Under the pieces are notes generated by a model. That model was not told the DNA's origin. It saw only the letters and a list, made by a program, of their open reading frames with translations, and made no database searches. Below, piece after piece: positions 1 to 9,023 of a DNA stretch of 64,000 nt. This stretch comes from DATLSM01 sp049585815 (lineage in GTDB: Bacteria > Actinomycetota > Thermoleophilia > Solirubrobacterales > 70-9): NCBI GenBank assembly GCA_049585815.1, contig JBAVAR010000054.1, positions 62,001-126,000 on the forward strand, written 5' to 3'. Position numbers and translations under genes: made by a program. Position 1 is the stretch's first letter. Every line of letters begins with the position of its first letter.

Positions 1-1
1 C

Positions 2-1192
2 GGCCTCGGTAAGCACAACATGGGGATCGTGAAGGACTCATTCACGGCCGACGAGACGATCGAGCTACTGAGTCGCTTTGAGGAGGGGGATGGGGATGAG
101 CCGTGGCTCACCGTCTGCTCCTTCCTAAACCCACACGATGACTCGTTCTTCGGCTTGGTCGGCCTACTCCAGGGTCTGCGCTATCACCCGTCAGATGTGC
201 CCCACATCGAGGATGCGCCGACCCGCCACGAGGATCTGTCGACAAAGCCATCCTGCCACCAGAGCTACGCCGACACCTGGAGCAAGCTGGCCGCCCCACA
301 GCCATGGATCCAGACACACTTGAAGTTCTATTACCAGGTACAGGCCGCGGTGGGCGAGCAGATCACGCGTGTGCTCGAGACCCTAGCTGCAGGTCGATCC
401 TTCGAGAACACAATCGTGATCTTCAGCTCCGATCACGGTGACATGCAGGGTGCCCACGGCGGCATGCATGAGAAGTGGCACGTCGCATATGAGGAGGCTC
501 TTCACGTTCCGTTCATAGTTTCCAGTCCGCTTTTGAGCGGGGGGGCGCGCGAGATCGACATTCCGACGAGCCACGCCGACCTGATCCCGACTCTACTTGG
601 ACTCAGTGGCATCGACCGCGATGGGGCCCTCTCCAAGTTGCAAACCGATCACACCGACGCCCGACCTTTGGTCGGTCGTGACCTATCGAATTTGATCCGG
701 GGTGGCGAGCCCGCATCGGCTGAACCAATCCTCTTCATCACCGACGATGAGATCAGCGAGGGTAACCGGCCGCCCCTGACACCCTTTCACCGGATCGCTC
801 AGATCGTGAAGGTCTTTTCGACCGTTGTTCAGCCCAATCACATCGAGACCGTAATCGCCGAGGTTGAGGTAGGCGACGAGCAACACCTTGTGAAGTTGTC
901 GCGCTACCACGATAACCAGCAGTTCTGGACCGTGCCGGCCGAGCGCGATGAGCGTCTCCGAGGCCGAAAGACGATTACCGTCACCGAACCCGAGTCTGAT
1001 GAGTTTGAGCTCTACGACCTCTCCCTTGACCCTTTCGAGGAGCGAAATCTTGCGCATCCCAACAATGCTGACGAGACCTCGCGCGCCCTTCAGGAGTTGA
1101 TGCTCTCCCTCCTCATCGATCAGCTTTCCAAGAAGCGACTCACGCCTGCAGACGGAGATACTCCGGGCTACCGACCTCCGACTCGAGTCTGA
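2..1192 (+). CDS. Sulfatase/arylsulfatase family hydrolase, 5'-truncated by window edge
   Basis: The frame is open from base 2, before the first ATG at 20, so the N-terminal part with the formylglycine Cys/Ser and first metal ligands lies upstream of the window. The visible ~396 residues carry the alkaline-phosphatase-superfamily signature FSSDHGDMQGAHGG, with the metal-binding Asp-His pair, followed by a conserved Lys (EKWHVAYEEALHVPF). A typical C-terminal segment (FELYDLSLDPFEERNLA) also matches sulfatases. It is predicted to hydrolyse sulfate (or phosphonate/phosphate) esters; the substrate cannot be read. It ends 82 bp before a tRNA gene on the same strand. Family assignment is firm, specificity unknown. 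Confidence 0.88.
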   Translation, partial: GLGKHNMGIVKDSFTADETIELLSRFEEGDGDEPWLTVCSFLNPHDDSFFGLVGLLQGLRYHPSDVPHIEDAPTRHEDLSTKPSCHQSYADTWSKLAAPQPWIQTHLKFYYQVQAAVGEQITRVLETLAAGRSFENTIVIFSSDHGDMQGAHGGMHEKWHVAYEEALHVPFIVSSPLLSGGAREIDIPTSHADLIPTLLGLSGIDRDGALSKLQTDHTDARPLVGRDLSNLIRGGEPASAEPILFITDDEISEGNRPPLTPFHRIAQIVKVFSTVVQPNHIETVIAEVEVGDEQHLVKLSRYHDNQQFWTVPAERDERLRGRKTITVTEPESDEFELYDLSLDPFEERNLAHPNNADETSRALQELMLSLLIDQLSKKRLTPADGDTPGYRPPTRV

Positions 1193-1274
1193 AGGCCAAC
1201 TCGCGCGAAGCCCATGCAACGTCGATCCCGCTCGACACCGCCGATAACGCTATGGCGGATATTCTCAGTGCCCT

Positions 1275-1348
1275 GGGGCGGTAGCTCAGTTGGTCAGAGC
1301 ACGGGACTCATAATCCCTTGGTCGCTGGTTCGAGTCCAGCCCGCCCCA
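1275..1348 (+). tRNA. tRNA with CAT anticodon (elongator Met or lysidine-modified Ile2)
   Basis: A full cloverleaf of 74 nt is visible. The acceptor stem GGGGCGG/CCGCCCC is perfect, the D-arm is GCTC/GAGC, the anticodon loop is CTCATAA and the T-arm is GCTGG/CCAGC. The 1:72 pair is G-C and the anticodon stem lacks the initiator GGG:CCC set, so it is not tRNA-fMet. The anticodon arm and variable/T-arm region (TCATAATC, CTTGGTCGCTGG) resemble bacterial tRNA-Ile2, whose CAT is converted to lysidine by TilS. An elongator Met gene is equally possible from sequence alone. Pair 27:43 is a C-T mismatch. No CCA is encoded. Confidence 0.93.
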
Positions 1349-1456
1349 TCCCAGGACGGTTCATTGGTGAGTAGCGCCGCAGTTCTCCCAATGAGCGCAA
1401 GCGCAATGGAGCCAGCCCTCCCGAAGCCGCTGGGATTCGGACCGCTTAGTCGGATT

Positions 1457-2230
1457 TCAACTCTCGATCTTGCATGGGGGAAGCGTGATGTTGACCATTG
1501 TCCCGTCGGAAAAGGAGAAGCTCGCGTTGCCTATCGGGAAGGAGTCGCCAAAGGGCGCGCATTTTGCACGCAGTAAACTGGCGGGATGGCCGGCGCGACT
1601 GTAGAAGCGTTTGAGGGAAAGATGGAAGGCCGTAATCTCTCCGAAAAGAAAGGCTCCGATAGGGGGGATCGTGCCGATCACTTCGGTTCCAAAGATTCCG
1701 CGAACCCTCTTTATTTCGAATGGGATCACGTAATTCAGCGGCAGGGGCTTGGAGCTTGTGACCTGGGCGAAGATCGCAGGGCGTGAACCGATGTGCCCGT
1801 TGAAGGCAAACAGTTTGCTGTGCAAGATGAACGGATCCTGTTCTGGCGGGGTGAACCGGGCGGTGACTTTGCCATGGCCCACCATGGCGGCGGCACATTC
1901 GTGTTTGGCAGTTTCAGCGGAGTCCGATTCAAGCCGCGCCAAGGAGCAGTTGGGAAAGCCCACAGTCTGCAAGGAAACGTCTTCGTTGAAATCGACGATG
2001 ACCCGATTGAGTTCAGGGGGGACCGACAGGTCGGTGGTTGTTATCGAGCCCCCTAGCCGCAACCCGACCGGAACCAAGCTGTCGGTTGGGGCCGAAGGGG
2101 AGTTCAATTCCCCTTCGACGTTCACAACGACCGTGCCCGAGGCTGCTTTCTCTGCATGCGCAACAGGTGCCGCGATCAGGGCTATGGCCGTCAGGAGCAG
2201 CGGGATCCGCATGAGGGAGATCCGGCGCAT
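1457..2230 (-). CDS. Secreted hypothetical protein
   Basis: The product has a clear Sec signal peptide (MRIPLLLTAIALIAAPVAHA), so it is exported. The mature part (~230 aa) is beta-rich and contains three to four cysteines (PNCSLARL, HECAAAM, KCAPFGDS, PPCKIES) that could form disulfides. I do not recognise the family. I chose the ATG at 2230 because the longer frame to 2299 adds only a polar stretch ahead of the signal peptide; the ATG at 2212, directly before the hydrophobic core, is an alternative. No Shine-Dalgarno is evident for either. It stands alone and converges on the CAT tRNA. Confidence 0.7.
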   Translation of the reverse strand: MRRISLMRIPLLLTAIALIAAPVAHAEKAASGTVVVNVEGELNSPSAPTDSLVPVGLRLGGSITTTDLSVPPELNRVIVDFNEDVSLQTVGFPNCSLARLESDSAETAKHECAAAMVGHGKVTARFTPPEQDPFILHSKLFAFNGHIGSRPAIFAQVTSSKPLPLNYVIPFEIKRVRGIFGTEVIGTIPPIGAFLFGEITAFHLSLKRFYSRAGHPASLLRAKCAPFGDSFPIGNASFSFSDGTMVNITLPPCKIES

Positions 2231-2510
2231 CTGGCTATTTTCGCAAGAAATCAGATTTAGATGCGAAAGAGTCATTGTTGGTATGGGAGGATCCCGCAAT
2301 CATGGGGACACGGGAGAACGAATGTCCTATCGGAGGCAGACCGCTCACCGACGCGGTGATTTCGGAGGCAGAACGGGGGCAAGCCGAGTCACGATTTCGC
2401 TTGCTGGTGCGGCGAGTCGCCCTTTCTTACCCAATCCGCTCCATCAAAAAGCGGTGGGAGACTCGTGCACCGAGGCGCGATACGCTCGCTGACGATGTCC
2501 CGGATCGCAA

Positions 2511-3305
2511 TTAGCTACCGCAGCTGGTTTGGACTAGCACCCTTGAGCCGCGCGGCACCTTTGTTCCCGCTATTGGTTTTTGCAAGATGATCCGCCCGTG
2601 GGGCGGAATGCCTGCGCATAGGTTGCTGAGTGCGGTGTAGCGCACTCTGAGCAGGCGCCGCTTCAAGCGGCGGTCGGCAGAGGCTGGTCTTAGTCCCTTC
2701 ACGTCAGGCACGGAAATCAGGTGTGCCATGCCTAGCCCAACCGTGAAGCTGGCCGTTCCGGTGTCCAAGTCCTGGGTCACGAACTCGGGGCAGGCGGTTG
2801 GGGGCTCGCCCTTTACTGGGGGCGGGCAATAGGGGCCTCGCTGCAGATATAAGGTTGCCCGATACGTGCCGTCGCACCATCCCTGAGCCGGTGGCTGAAG
2901 TGCGATCTGCTCCGATTCACCGGCCGCCCCGCTTTCGAGGTTCGGCAGGAGGTTTGGATTGCACGAGGTTGCGGCACCGGGCGGTGCAGCGACCTGGATG
3001 CGGTAATCCACCGCAAACACGCCCTGATGCCCGGGCGTTTCACGCAGGATGAAGGCGAGGGTGAAGGGCGTGAGTCTTCCCCCTGTCGATGGATGAACCC
3101 GTGGGTGGGTGAGCTCGCTTTTCGGAGTTTTCGACGATTCCGGTGATCCGGGCGTGGTGGGGCGAGGAGATGAAGTGATCGTCGTTGCGGATACGGTGCT
3201 GCCTCCGGTAGTTCGGCTTGTCGTACCTTGAGCCTCAGCGACCGCCGCTGGTGCGACAGCGACGACCACCGCCAAGATTGCGAAGGCAATACGGTGAACA
3301 CCCAT
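2511..3305 (-). CDS. Secreted protein with C-terminal PASTA-like domain
   Basis: It begins with a signal peptide (MGVHRIAFAILAVVVAVAPA, then AVAEAQG), followed by a Ser/Thr/Pro-rich linker and a central domain with cysteines. The last ~65 residues look like a PASTA domain: SVPDVKGLRPASADRRL, then ILQKPIAGTKVPRGSRVLV with the usual Pro-Gly-x-x-V/L pattern. PASTA domains bind muropeptides or beta-lactams in PBPs and Ser/Thr kinases; a free secreted copy suggests cell-wall association, which is inference. The ATG at 3305 was preferred over the frame opening at 3356 because it starts directly at the signal peptide. No operon partner. Confidence 0.72.
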   Translation of the reverse strand: MGVHRIAFAILAVVVAVAPAAVAEAQGTTSRTTGGSTVSATTITSSPRPTTPGSPESSKTPKSELTHPRVHPSTGGRLTPFTLAFILRETPGHQGVFAVDYRIQVAAPPGAATSCNPNLLPNLESGAAGESEQIALQPPAQGWCDGTYRATLYLQRGPYCPPPVKGEPPTACPEFVTQDLDTGTASFTVGLGMAHLISVPDVKGLRPASADRRLKRRLLRVRYTALSNLCAGIPPHGRIILQKPIAGTKVPRGSRVLVQTSCGS

Positions 3306-3562
3306 GGATCGATGATACGCGCGATGCGCGAAACACAGCCAGAATTTGGGGCCCAAGCGATTGGTATGCGCTTCCGCATCCTCAGCCCCAGCCCCAGCGG
3401 ATCATCGCCTCACACCCGGTCGGTTCCCGGCGTCCGCTCAAGCCCGGAGGTGGGACGGGGATAGACAGCTGAGCCCGTCCCGCCATGGCCATGGATGCGC
3501 TTTGCCTCGACTTGCCGCCCCTCAACGATCTGCTCGATCGGCTTGCCAGTAGTATCACGCCG

Positions 3563-4465
3563 ATGTCAGTTCACGAGCTCACGACCTTGCTCGAAGGCGG
3601 CGCCTTCTTCGAGGGGCCTCGTTGGCACGAGGGTCGGTGGTGGGTGTCGGACTTCTACCAGCACACCGTCACGACGGTGGCCCCCGACGGCTCAACCGCC
3701 GCAGTGATGTCGGTTGAGCAACAGCCATCGGGGTTGGGGTGGATGCCCGACGGCTCGCTGCTGGTGATCTCCATGAGAGATCACCGCATCCTGCGCCGTG
3801 ACCCAACCGGTGAAGTCTCCATCCACGCCGATCTCTCCCCTCACTGCCGGGGTCACCTAAACGACATGGTGGTGGATCGAGAGGGCCGCGCCTACGTCGG
3901 AGAGTTCGGTTTTGATCTGATGGGCTTTGCCGACCCAGCGCCAGGGAAGCTAATGAGGGTGGACCCCGACGGCGCGGTCGCGGTTTTGGACGACGACATG
4001 AGGTTCCCAAACGGTTCGGTGATCACCCCCGGTGGTGAGACGCTTATCGTGGGCGAGACGGCCGCTGCCCGTTATTCGGCCTTCAGCCTCAGCGGCGATG
4101 GCTCAGTGAGCGAGCGGAGAGTCTGGGCGCAGGTGGCGGTTACGCCCGAGCTGGCGCCTATGGCGGAGTCGTTCCCACAGTTGAAATTCGCTCCTGACGG
4201 GTGCACGCTTGACGCCGACGGATGCATCTGGGCCGCCGACGCGATTGGCGCCCGTTGCGTGCGTGTCGCCGAGGGCGGTGAGATCATCGATGAGATATCG
4301 GCTCCTGAGGGTCTCGGGATCTTCGCCTGCATGCTTGGCGGTGAGGACGGACGAACGCTGCTGCTTTGCGCCGCGCCGGATTTTCTGGAAGCAAATCGCG
4401 CGAGCGCGAGCGAGGCGGTGCTGCTTACGACTGTCGTTGAGTCTCCGCACGCGGGGCTGCCTTAA
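3563..4465 (+). CDS. SMP-30/gluconolactonase-like six-bladed beta-propeller
   Basis: The ~300-aa product has SMP-30/LRE family features: an early GGAFFEGPRWHEGRWWVSDF metal-ligand segment (Glu in FEGPRW), a central Asn region (HLNDMVVDREGRAYVG), a third ligand-like Asn (RFPNGSVITPGGETLIVGE) and a late blade with LDADGCIWAADA. Family members are Ca/Zn-dependent lactonases or sugar-acid hydrolases; the substrate is not predictable. The ATG at 3563 places the protein start where relatives normally begin; an in-frame ATG at 3485 would add 26 residues without recognisable function. No strong ribosome-binding site is seen. Confidence 0.8.
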   Translation: MSVHELTTLLEGGAFFEGPRWHEGRWWVSDFYQHTVTTVAPDGSTAAVMSVEQQPSGLGWMPDGSLLVISMRDHRILRRDPTGEVSIHADLSPHCRGHLNDMVVDREGRAYVGEFGFDLMGFADPAPGKLMRVDPDGAVAVLDDDMRFPNGSVITPGGETLIVGETAAARYSAFSLSGDGSVSERRVWAQVAVTPELAPMAESFPQLKFAPDGCTLDADGCIWAADAIGARCVRVAEGGEIIDEISAPEGLGIFACMLGGEDGRTLLLCAAPDFLEANRASASEAVLLTTVVESPHAGLP

Positions 4466-5108
4466 GAGGCGGCGTAGGCTCGAACTTGGACGACCAGCGG
4501 CTTAAGCATGAGTTGGCCGCCACCAGGGCCCCGCTTACGCGGGCCGTATGCGGTGAGGTAGTTCTTGGTTGCCAGAACTGCACTGCATGATTTGGCGTCT
4601 GGCTTAGGGGGTGGGTAAGTCCTCGTGTGCTAACAGTGAGCGGTTAGGCCTGTGCGATGTATTCGCCACCTTTCACGTTGTTCGACGGTCATCGGCTCCC
4701 TGATCGCCGACTCTCTCTTGGATCCAAAGTGCCCAAGCGTCCACACATGGGCGCAGTTGCCGCCAGCGAACCCAGAGCAGCTTCGGGATGAAGCTTCTCA
4801 AGTGCCCTTCCGTGTATTAAGTGGTCCCGGACAGGGATATGAGTGATGCTGCTCTTCTTCTGTCCACCATCGTCTGGCTCAGCACGACTTTCCTTCAGAG
4901 GTTCTCACGCACACCTAAAATTCGATCAAGAAGGAAACCGATCTCGGCAGGGAGTTCGAACGGGAACTCAACAAAGACCGAGAACACTACGCAGCGGCCG
5001 ACCTGAGTCTGACTCGCGATCCCATCCGCATACATAACAAGCCGGATCCCTCAGTAGATCCAGGCGTCAGACGCACCCACCGCAAGCCAGAAGGAGCAGT
5101 GGGTAGTT
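4466..5108. other. Intergenic stretch without a supportable gene
   Basis: About 640 bp. Small ORFs here lack ribosome sites and family resemblance. One frame downstream of a TAA near 4914 stays open to about 5223 and reads like charged protein (ETDLGREFERELNKDREHY) but has no start codon before it overlaps the next gene, so it may be a decayed gene. An AAGGAG at 5091-5096 serves the following CDS. Confidence 0.5.
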
Positions 5109-5819
5109 ATGACTGCCGTAGCATCTTCTCCCATGGGCGACATATTCCTCCTCTCGCTGGTTTCTGCGGCAAATGCCTCCCTGCTCGCCGCAGTGACGGT
5201 GCTGCTCTTTCTCCCAAACCCTAAGCGGCTGCTTCTCGGCTACCTCGCCGGCTCTCTGCTTGTCAGCCTTTCCATCGGCTTCGTGATCGTCTTCGTCGTG
5301 CACGATGCGAGTTCGACGAGCAGCGCTCGGAATACGGTGAGCCCATCGATCGACATCGCCCTTGGGGCGATTGCGCTACTTGTCGCCTACGTTCTCGCAG
5401 GCGATTACGACCAGAGGCTAAAAGAGCGGAGAAATAGGAGGAAGGGAAACAACGAGACCGAGAACCCACCATCAAAGGTCGAGCAACTACTGGGCAGAGG
5501 ATCGGCGCGAGTCACCTTCGCCGTCGGCGTCGTCTTAACACTCCCTGGTGTCTCCTATCTCGCCGCCCTTCATGATCTCCAAAAGCTCGGGTACGGGGCG
5601 GCGGAGGAGATCCTGGTCATCCTCGGATTCAACGCAATGTTGCTGATCTTCCTTGAGGTTCCGCTCGTTGGATACCTGGTCGCTCCCGAGAAGACAGTCA
5701 TTGAGGTCCAACGCTTTCGCGCATGGCTGAGTCGGAGTGGCCGTCGGATGGCAATCGTATGCGCGGGGGCGATAGGCGTGTTCCTGATAGCTCGAGGCGT
5801 GATCGGATACCTGACCTAG
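5109..5819 (+). CDS. GAP-family (Sap-like) integral membrane protein
   Basis: A 236-aa protein with about six hydrophobic segments: an N-terminal LysE/GAP-type pair, a cytoplasmic basic loop (RLKERRNRRKGNNETEN), then helices including VTFAVGVVLTLPGVSYLAAL and a final C-terminal helix. The layout and the GVxLTLPGVSYLAAL-type segment match the actinobacterial GAP/Sap family, which in mycobacteria is linked to glycolipid export; the cargo here is unknown. The ATG at 5109 is preceded by AAGGAG at 5091-5096, 12 bases upstream; an ATG at 5133 nearer the first helix is an alternative. Confidence 0.68.
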   Translation: MTAVASSPMGDIFLLSLVSAANASLLAAVTVLLFLPNPKRLLLGYLAGSLLVSLSIGFVIVFVVHDASSTSSARNTVSPSIDIALGAIALLVAYVLAGDYDQRLKERRNRRKGNNETENPPSKVEQLLGRGSARVTFAVGVVLTLPGVSYLAALHDLQKLGYGAAEEILVILGFNAMLLIFLEVPLVGYLVAPEKTVIEVQRFRAWLSRSGRRMAIVCAGAIGVFLIARGVIGYLT

Positions 5820-5952
5820 GCGCAAGCGCCAACCCGGCCACTCCGACATTCCTACGGCCCAATCAGGCGGAGCCGGCAGGGTGGCGAAAGGGGGCAGGTA
5901 GCCTGCACCGTCGTTGGCAGATCCCACAAAGACCGAATCGGGGTTAATCAAG

Positions 5953-6144
5953 ATGGATCCAGTTCTCGCTGTTGCCACTCTTAGCTGGCTGATCTTCGCC
6001 ATCATCTGGATTGGTATCGCCTTCTGGCCGGCCAGAGTCGCCGGCCGCAAGGGCCACAGCTTCATCGGCTACTTTATCTTTAGCCTCTTCTTTTTCCCGG
6101 CCGCCCTGCTCGTAGCCTACATTGTCCGGCCTCGCCGTCCGTAG
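5953..6144 (+). CDS. Small two-helix membrane protein
   Basis: A 63-aa protein with two hydrophobic stretches (VLAVATLSWLIFAIIWIGIA and FIGYFIFSLFFFPAALLVAY) joined by a basic loop (ARVAGRKGHS) and ending in RPRRP. Similar short membrane proteins with a GRKG loop are common in actinobacteria and of unknown role. The ATG at 5953 was chosen because the in-frame upstream ATG (5914) adds a polar segment only. No clear ribosome-binding site. Confidence 0.55.
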   Translation: MDPVLAVATLSWLIFAIIWIGIAFWPARVAGRKGHSFIGYFIFSLFFFPAALLVAYIVRPRRP

Positions 6145-6335
6145 CCAAGGCGGGGACCGCACTCGAGATACAGCAGGGAGTGCGGGCTTCTACGGTTGCA
6201 TCCGCCTGCTCCGAAAGGCTAATCTCGGGCTCGCAGTGGGCGGGCTCATTGAGCATCGCAAGCCTGCGATGCATGAGATGCCCAACGTTTCATGGTTACC
6301 GACTGTTTAACGTGCTCACGCCACATTACTACGTG

Positions 6336-6357
6336 AGGTGGCGCGACTACGCCACCT
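6336..6357 (+). promoter_or_regulatory. Perfect hairpin in the leader of the DUF1269 gene
   Basis: AGGTGGCG (6336-6343) pairs perfectly with CGCCACCT (6350-6357) around a six-base loop. It lies about 15 bp before the AGGAG ribosome site of the next gene and has no U-run, so it is more likely a leader structure or protein site than a terminator. Role is inference. Confidence 0.4.
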
Positions 6358-6381
6358 GAGAGAACACGAACAGGAGCTGAC

Positions 6382-6894
6382 ATGAGCGACAAGCCAGTCT
6401 TTATCTACGCTGCAACATATTCCGACACTGCCGGTGCCGAAGCTGACTATGACGTTTTGCTTGATCTACATGCGGAAAAGCTTGTGGGTTCATATGACGT
6501 CGCGCTAGTGACCAAGGACGCTGACGGTAAGGTCCATGTCGAGAAGCACGAGAAGCCAACTCAGCACGGCGCTTGGGGCGGAATCGCGGTCGGAGCGGCG
6601 GTCGGTGTTTTGGCCGCACCGGCGATCATTCCGGCCGCTTTGGTCGGCGGAGTAATTGGCGCTCTCGGAGGACACTTCAGAAAAGGCATATCAAGAGGCG
6701 ACGCCAAGGAACTTGGGGACCTCATCGAAACGGGGGAGGCAACTCTTCTCGTGATCGGCGAGTCGCGCCTTGAAGAACAGCTTGACAAGGTCCTCACACG
6801 AGCCGAAAAGTCAATAGAGAAGGAAATCGACGTCGACCGCAAGGAGTTCAAGCGGGAACTCGATGAGGCTGAGAAGGAGAACGTCGCGGCCTAA
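6382..6894 (+). CDS. DUF1269 family protein (possible stress-associated membrane protein)
   Basis: The 170-aa product matches DUF1269: an N-terminal alpha/beta segment (VFIYAATYSDTAGAEADYD... YDVALVTKDADGKVHVEKHE), a glycine-rich hydrophobic hairpin (AVGAAVGVLAAPAIIPAALV, then GGVIGALGGHF), and a second alpha/beta segment (SRGDAKELGDLIETGEATLL). A charged C-terminal helix (KSIEKEIDVDRKEFKREL) follows. The hydrophobic centre may insert in or associate with the membrane. AGGAG six bases before ATG 6382 fixes the start. Function of the family is unknown; members are often stress-induced. The gene is flanked by two strong hairpins. Confidence 0.83.
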   Translation: MSDKPVFIYAATYSDTAGAEADYDVLLDLHAEKLVGSYDVALVTKDADGKVHVEKHEKPTQHGAWGGIAVGAAVGVLAAPAIIPAALVGGVIGALGGHFRKGISRGDAKELGDLIETGEATLLVIGESRLEEQLDKVLTRAEKSIEKEIDVDRKEFKRELDEAEKENVAA

Positions 6895-6906
6895 CTTACT
6901 CAGACG

Positions 6907-6934
6907 CGGCTGCGGTCGATCTTGGCCGCAGCCG
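6907..6934 (+). terminator. Stable hairpin after the DUF1269 gene
   Basis: CGGCTGCGG (6907-6915) and CCGCAGCCG (6926-6934) form a perfect 9-bp stem 13 bases after the stop codon. There is no U-tract directly after it, so efficient intrinsic termination is uncertain; it may instead protect the mRNA 3' end. Confidence 0.45.
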
Positions 6935-6994
6935 TAGTGGGTCGTATTTGAGCGAATTGACATTGTCCTTGTAGTTGGTCCAAGGAGGCACAAC

Positions 6995-7165
6995 ATGCTG
7001 GTACTCGGAGCGGTGATCTACTTCGTATTGGCAGTCACACTTGGTGTGATTACGTTCCGCAAGCATCACTATTTCTTATTCTGGCTCGGAATTCTTCTTC
7101 CTTTCCTTTGGCTTATTGGAGCGATCATGGCTCCCGCAGTTGACTACGAAGCGGGGACAGGGTGA
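6995..7165 (+). CDS. 56-residue two-helix membrane protein
   Basis: An ATG at 6995 is preceded by an almost ideal AAGGAGG (6982-6988, six-base spacing) and opens a 56-codon frame ending TGA at 7163-7165. The product has two hydrophobic helices (MLVLGAVIYFVLAVTLGVIT and FLFWLGILLPFLWLIGAIMA) split by RKHHYF, with a short acidic tail. Its strong ribosome site and amphipathic layout argue that it is real despite its size. It follows the DUF1269 gene by 100 bp and could share its regulation. No family name can be assigned. Confidence 0.75.
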   Translation: MLVLGAVIYFVLAVTLGVITFRKHHYFLFWLGILLPFLWLIGAIMAPAVDYEAGTG

Positions 7166-7469
7166 CGCGAGCCCCTCACAGAACCGCTCAGAGTGCTTGC
7201 CGGACGGTAGTCATTGGCCGACGGTCGGTGTGGCTCCAATTCACCGGGGTCTGATCCGTCATTGGACCGGATGAGCTTGCGCAAGAGAGAGGGACAAGGG
7301 AAGAAATCGTCGTTTGCGACCAACTATCGACACGCGCTGCTGCCCGGAGGTTTTCGCCGGGCTCCGCGATTTCCCGGCGAGGAAACGAGATAACTACTGA
7401 TGCATACCGAAGGCTCGGCGCTTAACGTGAGGCCCGTAGCTTCGACCCGGTATGGAAGGGAACACTGAT

Positions 7470-8894
7470 ATGCCATCTGCGCCGAAAAGATCCACCGCCT
7501 CCGCCGGAACCTCCGCGGAGGACAGCACAGCCGCCGGCAAGGCCGCGCGCGAGCGTGCGCCCCGCTCGAGCCACGGCGAATGGAAGGCGGCAAAGAATCG
7601 GAAGGATCCGGTGAAATTGCTCGAAGATCAGGCCAAGAGCCGCGTCCCCGAGCTCGTCCCGATCCGCTACGGGCGGATGTTGGCCTCTGCGTTCACCTTC
7701 TATCGCGGCGCCGCGGCGATCATGGCGATGGACCTCGCGAAGACCCCCGAATCGGGTTTGCGAGTTCAGACCTGCGGCGACGCTCACCTTTCAAACTTCG
7801 GCGCCTTCGCCGCACCGGATAGGAGCTTGGTGATGGACGTCAACGACTTCGACGAGACCCTGCCCGGCCCCTGGGAGTGGGACTTAAAGCGCCTCGCTGC
7901 GAGTTTTGAGATCGCCGGGCGAGATCGCGAATTCACCCCCAAGGAGACTCGCGCAGCCGTCCTTGCCGCGGCTCGCGAATATCGGGAGGCGATGACGAAA
8001 TTCGCGGCGATGGGAAACCTGGACGTTTGGTATGCCCGACTTGATGTTGACAGCCTCCTCGCCGACCTGGCAAAGGTCGCCAGCGCCAAGCAGCTGAAGA
8101 CAGTGGAAAAGAACGTGGAAAAGGCCGGCAAGAAGAACAGCCTCAAGGCCTTCGATCGGCTCGTCCGCGTCGTTGACGGAAAGCCGCAGATAATCAGCGA
8201 TCCACCCCTGCTCGTCCCGGCCCGCGAGCTCGTCTCAGACGATCAACGTCACGAACTCGAGGAGCGGATCCTCGAGATGCTGGGCAAATACCGCGAGAGC
8301 CTTAAGGGAGACCGCCGCCACCTGTTCGATTGCTACCGCTTCGTCGAGTTGGCGCGGAAGGTGGTCGGGGTCGGCAGCGTCGGTACCCGCGCCTGGGTGA
8401 TCTTGATGATGGGCCGCGACGGACAGGACCCGCTCTTCCTGCAGGCCAAGGAGGCTGACGCCTCAGTGCTTGAGCCCTATGCCGGGGCGAGTGAGTTCGG
8501 CAATCACGGCGAGCGGGTGGTTGAGGGCCAGTGGCTGATGCAGGCCGCCAGCGACATCCTCCTCGGCTGGCTTCCCGCATTCGGCATGGACAACCAAGAA
8601 CGGGACTTCTACGTGCGCCAGCTCTGGGATGGCAAGCGCTCGGTTGACGTCGAGACCCTGCCACCAGAGGGTCTGGCGATCTATGGGCGGGTGTGTGGTT
8701 GGACCCTCGCCCGAGCCCATGCCCGCTCCGGCGATCGAATCGCGATCGCCTCCTACCTGGGTAAGGGCGAAAGCTTCGATCAGGCGATCGCCAAGTTCTC
8801 GGAACGGTATGCGGATCAGAACGAACTCGACTACGCGGCGCTCGAGGATGCCGCTAAGTCAGGCCGTATCGAAGTTGAGACCGACCTCGACTGA
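7470..8894 (+). CDS. DUF2252 family protein (kinase-like fold)
   Basis: The 474-aa protein carries DUF2252 hallmarks: RMLASAFTFYRGAAAIMA, QTCGDAHLSNFGAF and VMDVNDFDETLPGPWEWDLK. The CGDAHLSNFG and DVNDFDE blocks resemble the catalytic HGDxxxxN and DxD elements of aminoglycoside-phosphotransferase-like kinases, so a phosphotransfer role is plausible but unproven. The N-terminal ~40 residues are a low-complexity Ala/Ser/Thr segment. The ATG at 7470 is preferred because GAAGGGA lies 9 bases ahead of it; that purine run overlaps the alternative ATG at 7452, which lacks a ribosome site. Monocistronic. Confidence 0.85.
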   Translation: MPSAPKRSTASAGTSAEDSTAAGKAARERAPRSSHGEWKAAKNRKDPVKLLEDQAKSRVPELVPIRYGRMLASAFTFYRGAAAIMAMDLAKTPESGLRVQTCGDAHLSNFGAFAAPDRSLVMDVNDFDETLPGPWEWDLKRLAASFEIAGRDREFTPKETRAAVLAAAREYREAMTKFAAMGNLDVWYARLDVDSLLADLAKVASAKQLKTVEKNVEKAGKKNSLKAFDRLVRVVDGKPQIISDPPLLVPARELVSDDQRHELEERILEMLGKYRESLKGDRRHLFDCYRFVELARKVVGVGSVGTRAWVILMMGRDGQDPLFLQAKEADASVLEPYAGASEFGNHGERVVEGQWLMQAASDILLGWLPAFGMDNQERDFYVRQLWDGKRSVDVETLPPEGLAIYGRVCGWTLARAHARSGDRIAIASYLGKGESFDQAIAKFSERYADQNELDYAALEDAAKSGRIEVETDLD

Positions 8895-9023
8895 CGAGGA
8901 GATTCGGGACGCATTCTCCACTACCACCCAGAGTCTCGGTTTTGGCCGATTAGCTCCCGTCCGACCTTGCCCATGGGTTGGTGGAGCCGGTGGGTTGGAC
9001 AGGCGGGGCCGCGCTCGATTCGG

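Noticed and set aside
1214..1576. 120-aa ORF spanning the CAT tRNA
   Set aside because: Crosses a tRNA gene; chance frame.
4914..5223. Start-less open frame with charged residues before the GAP gene
   Set aside because: No start codon, overlaps a better-supported gene; at most a relic.
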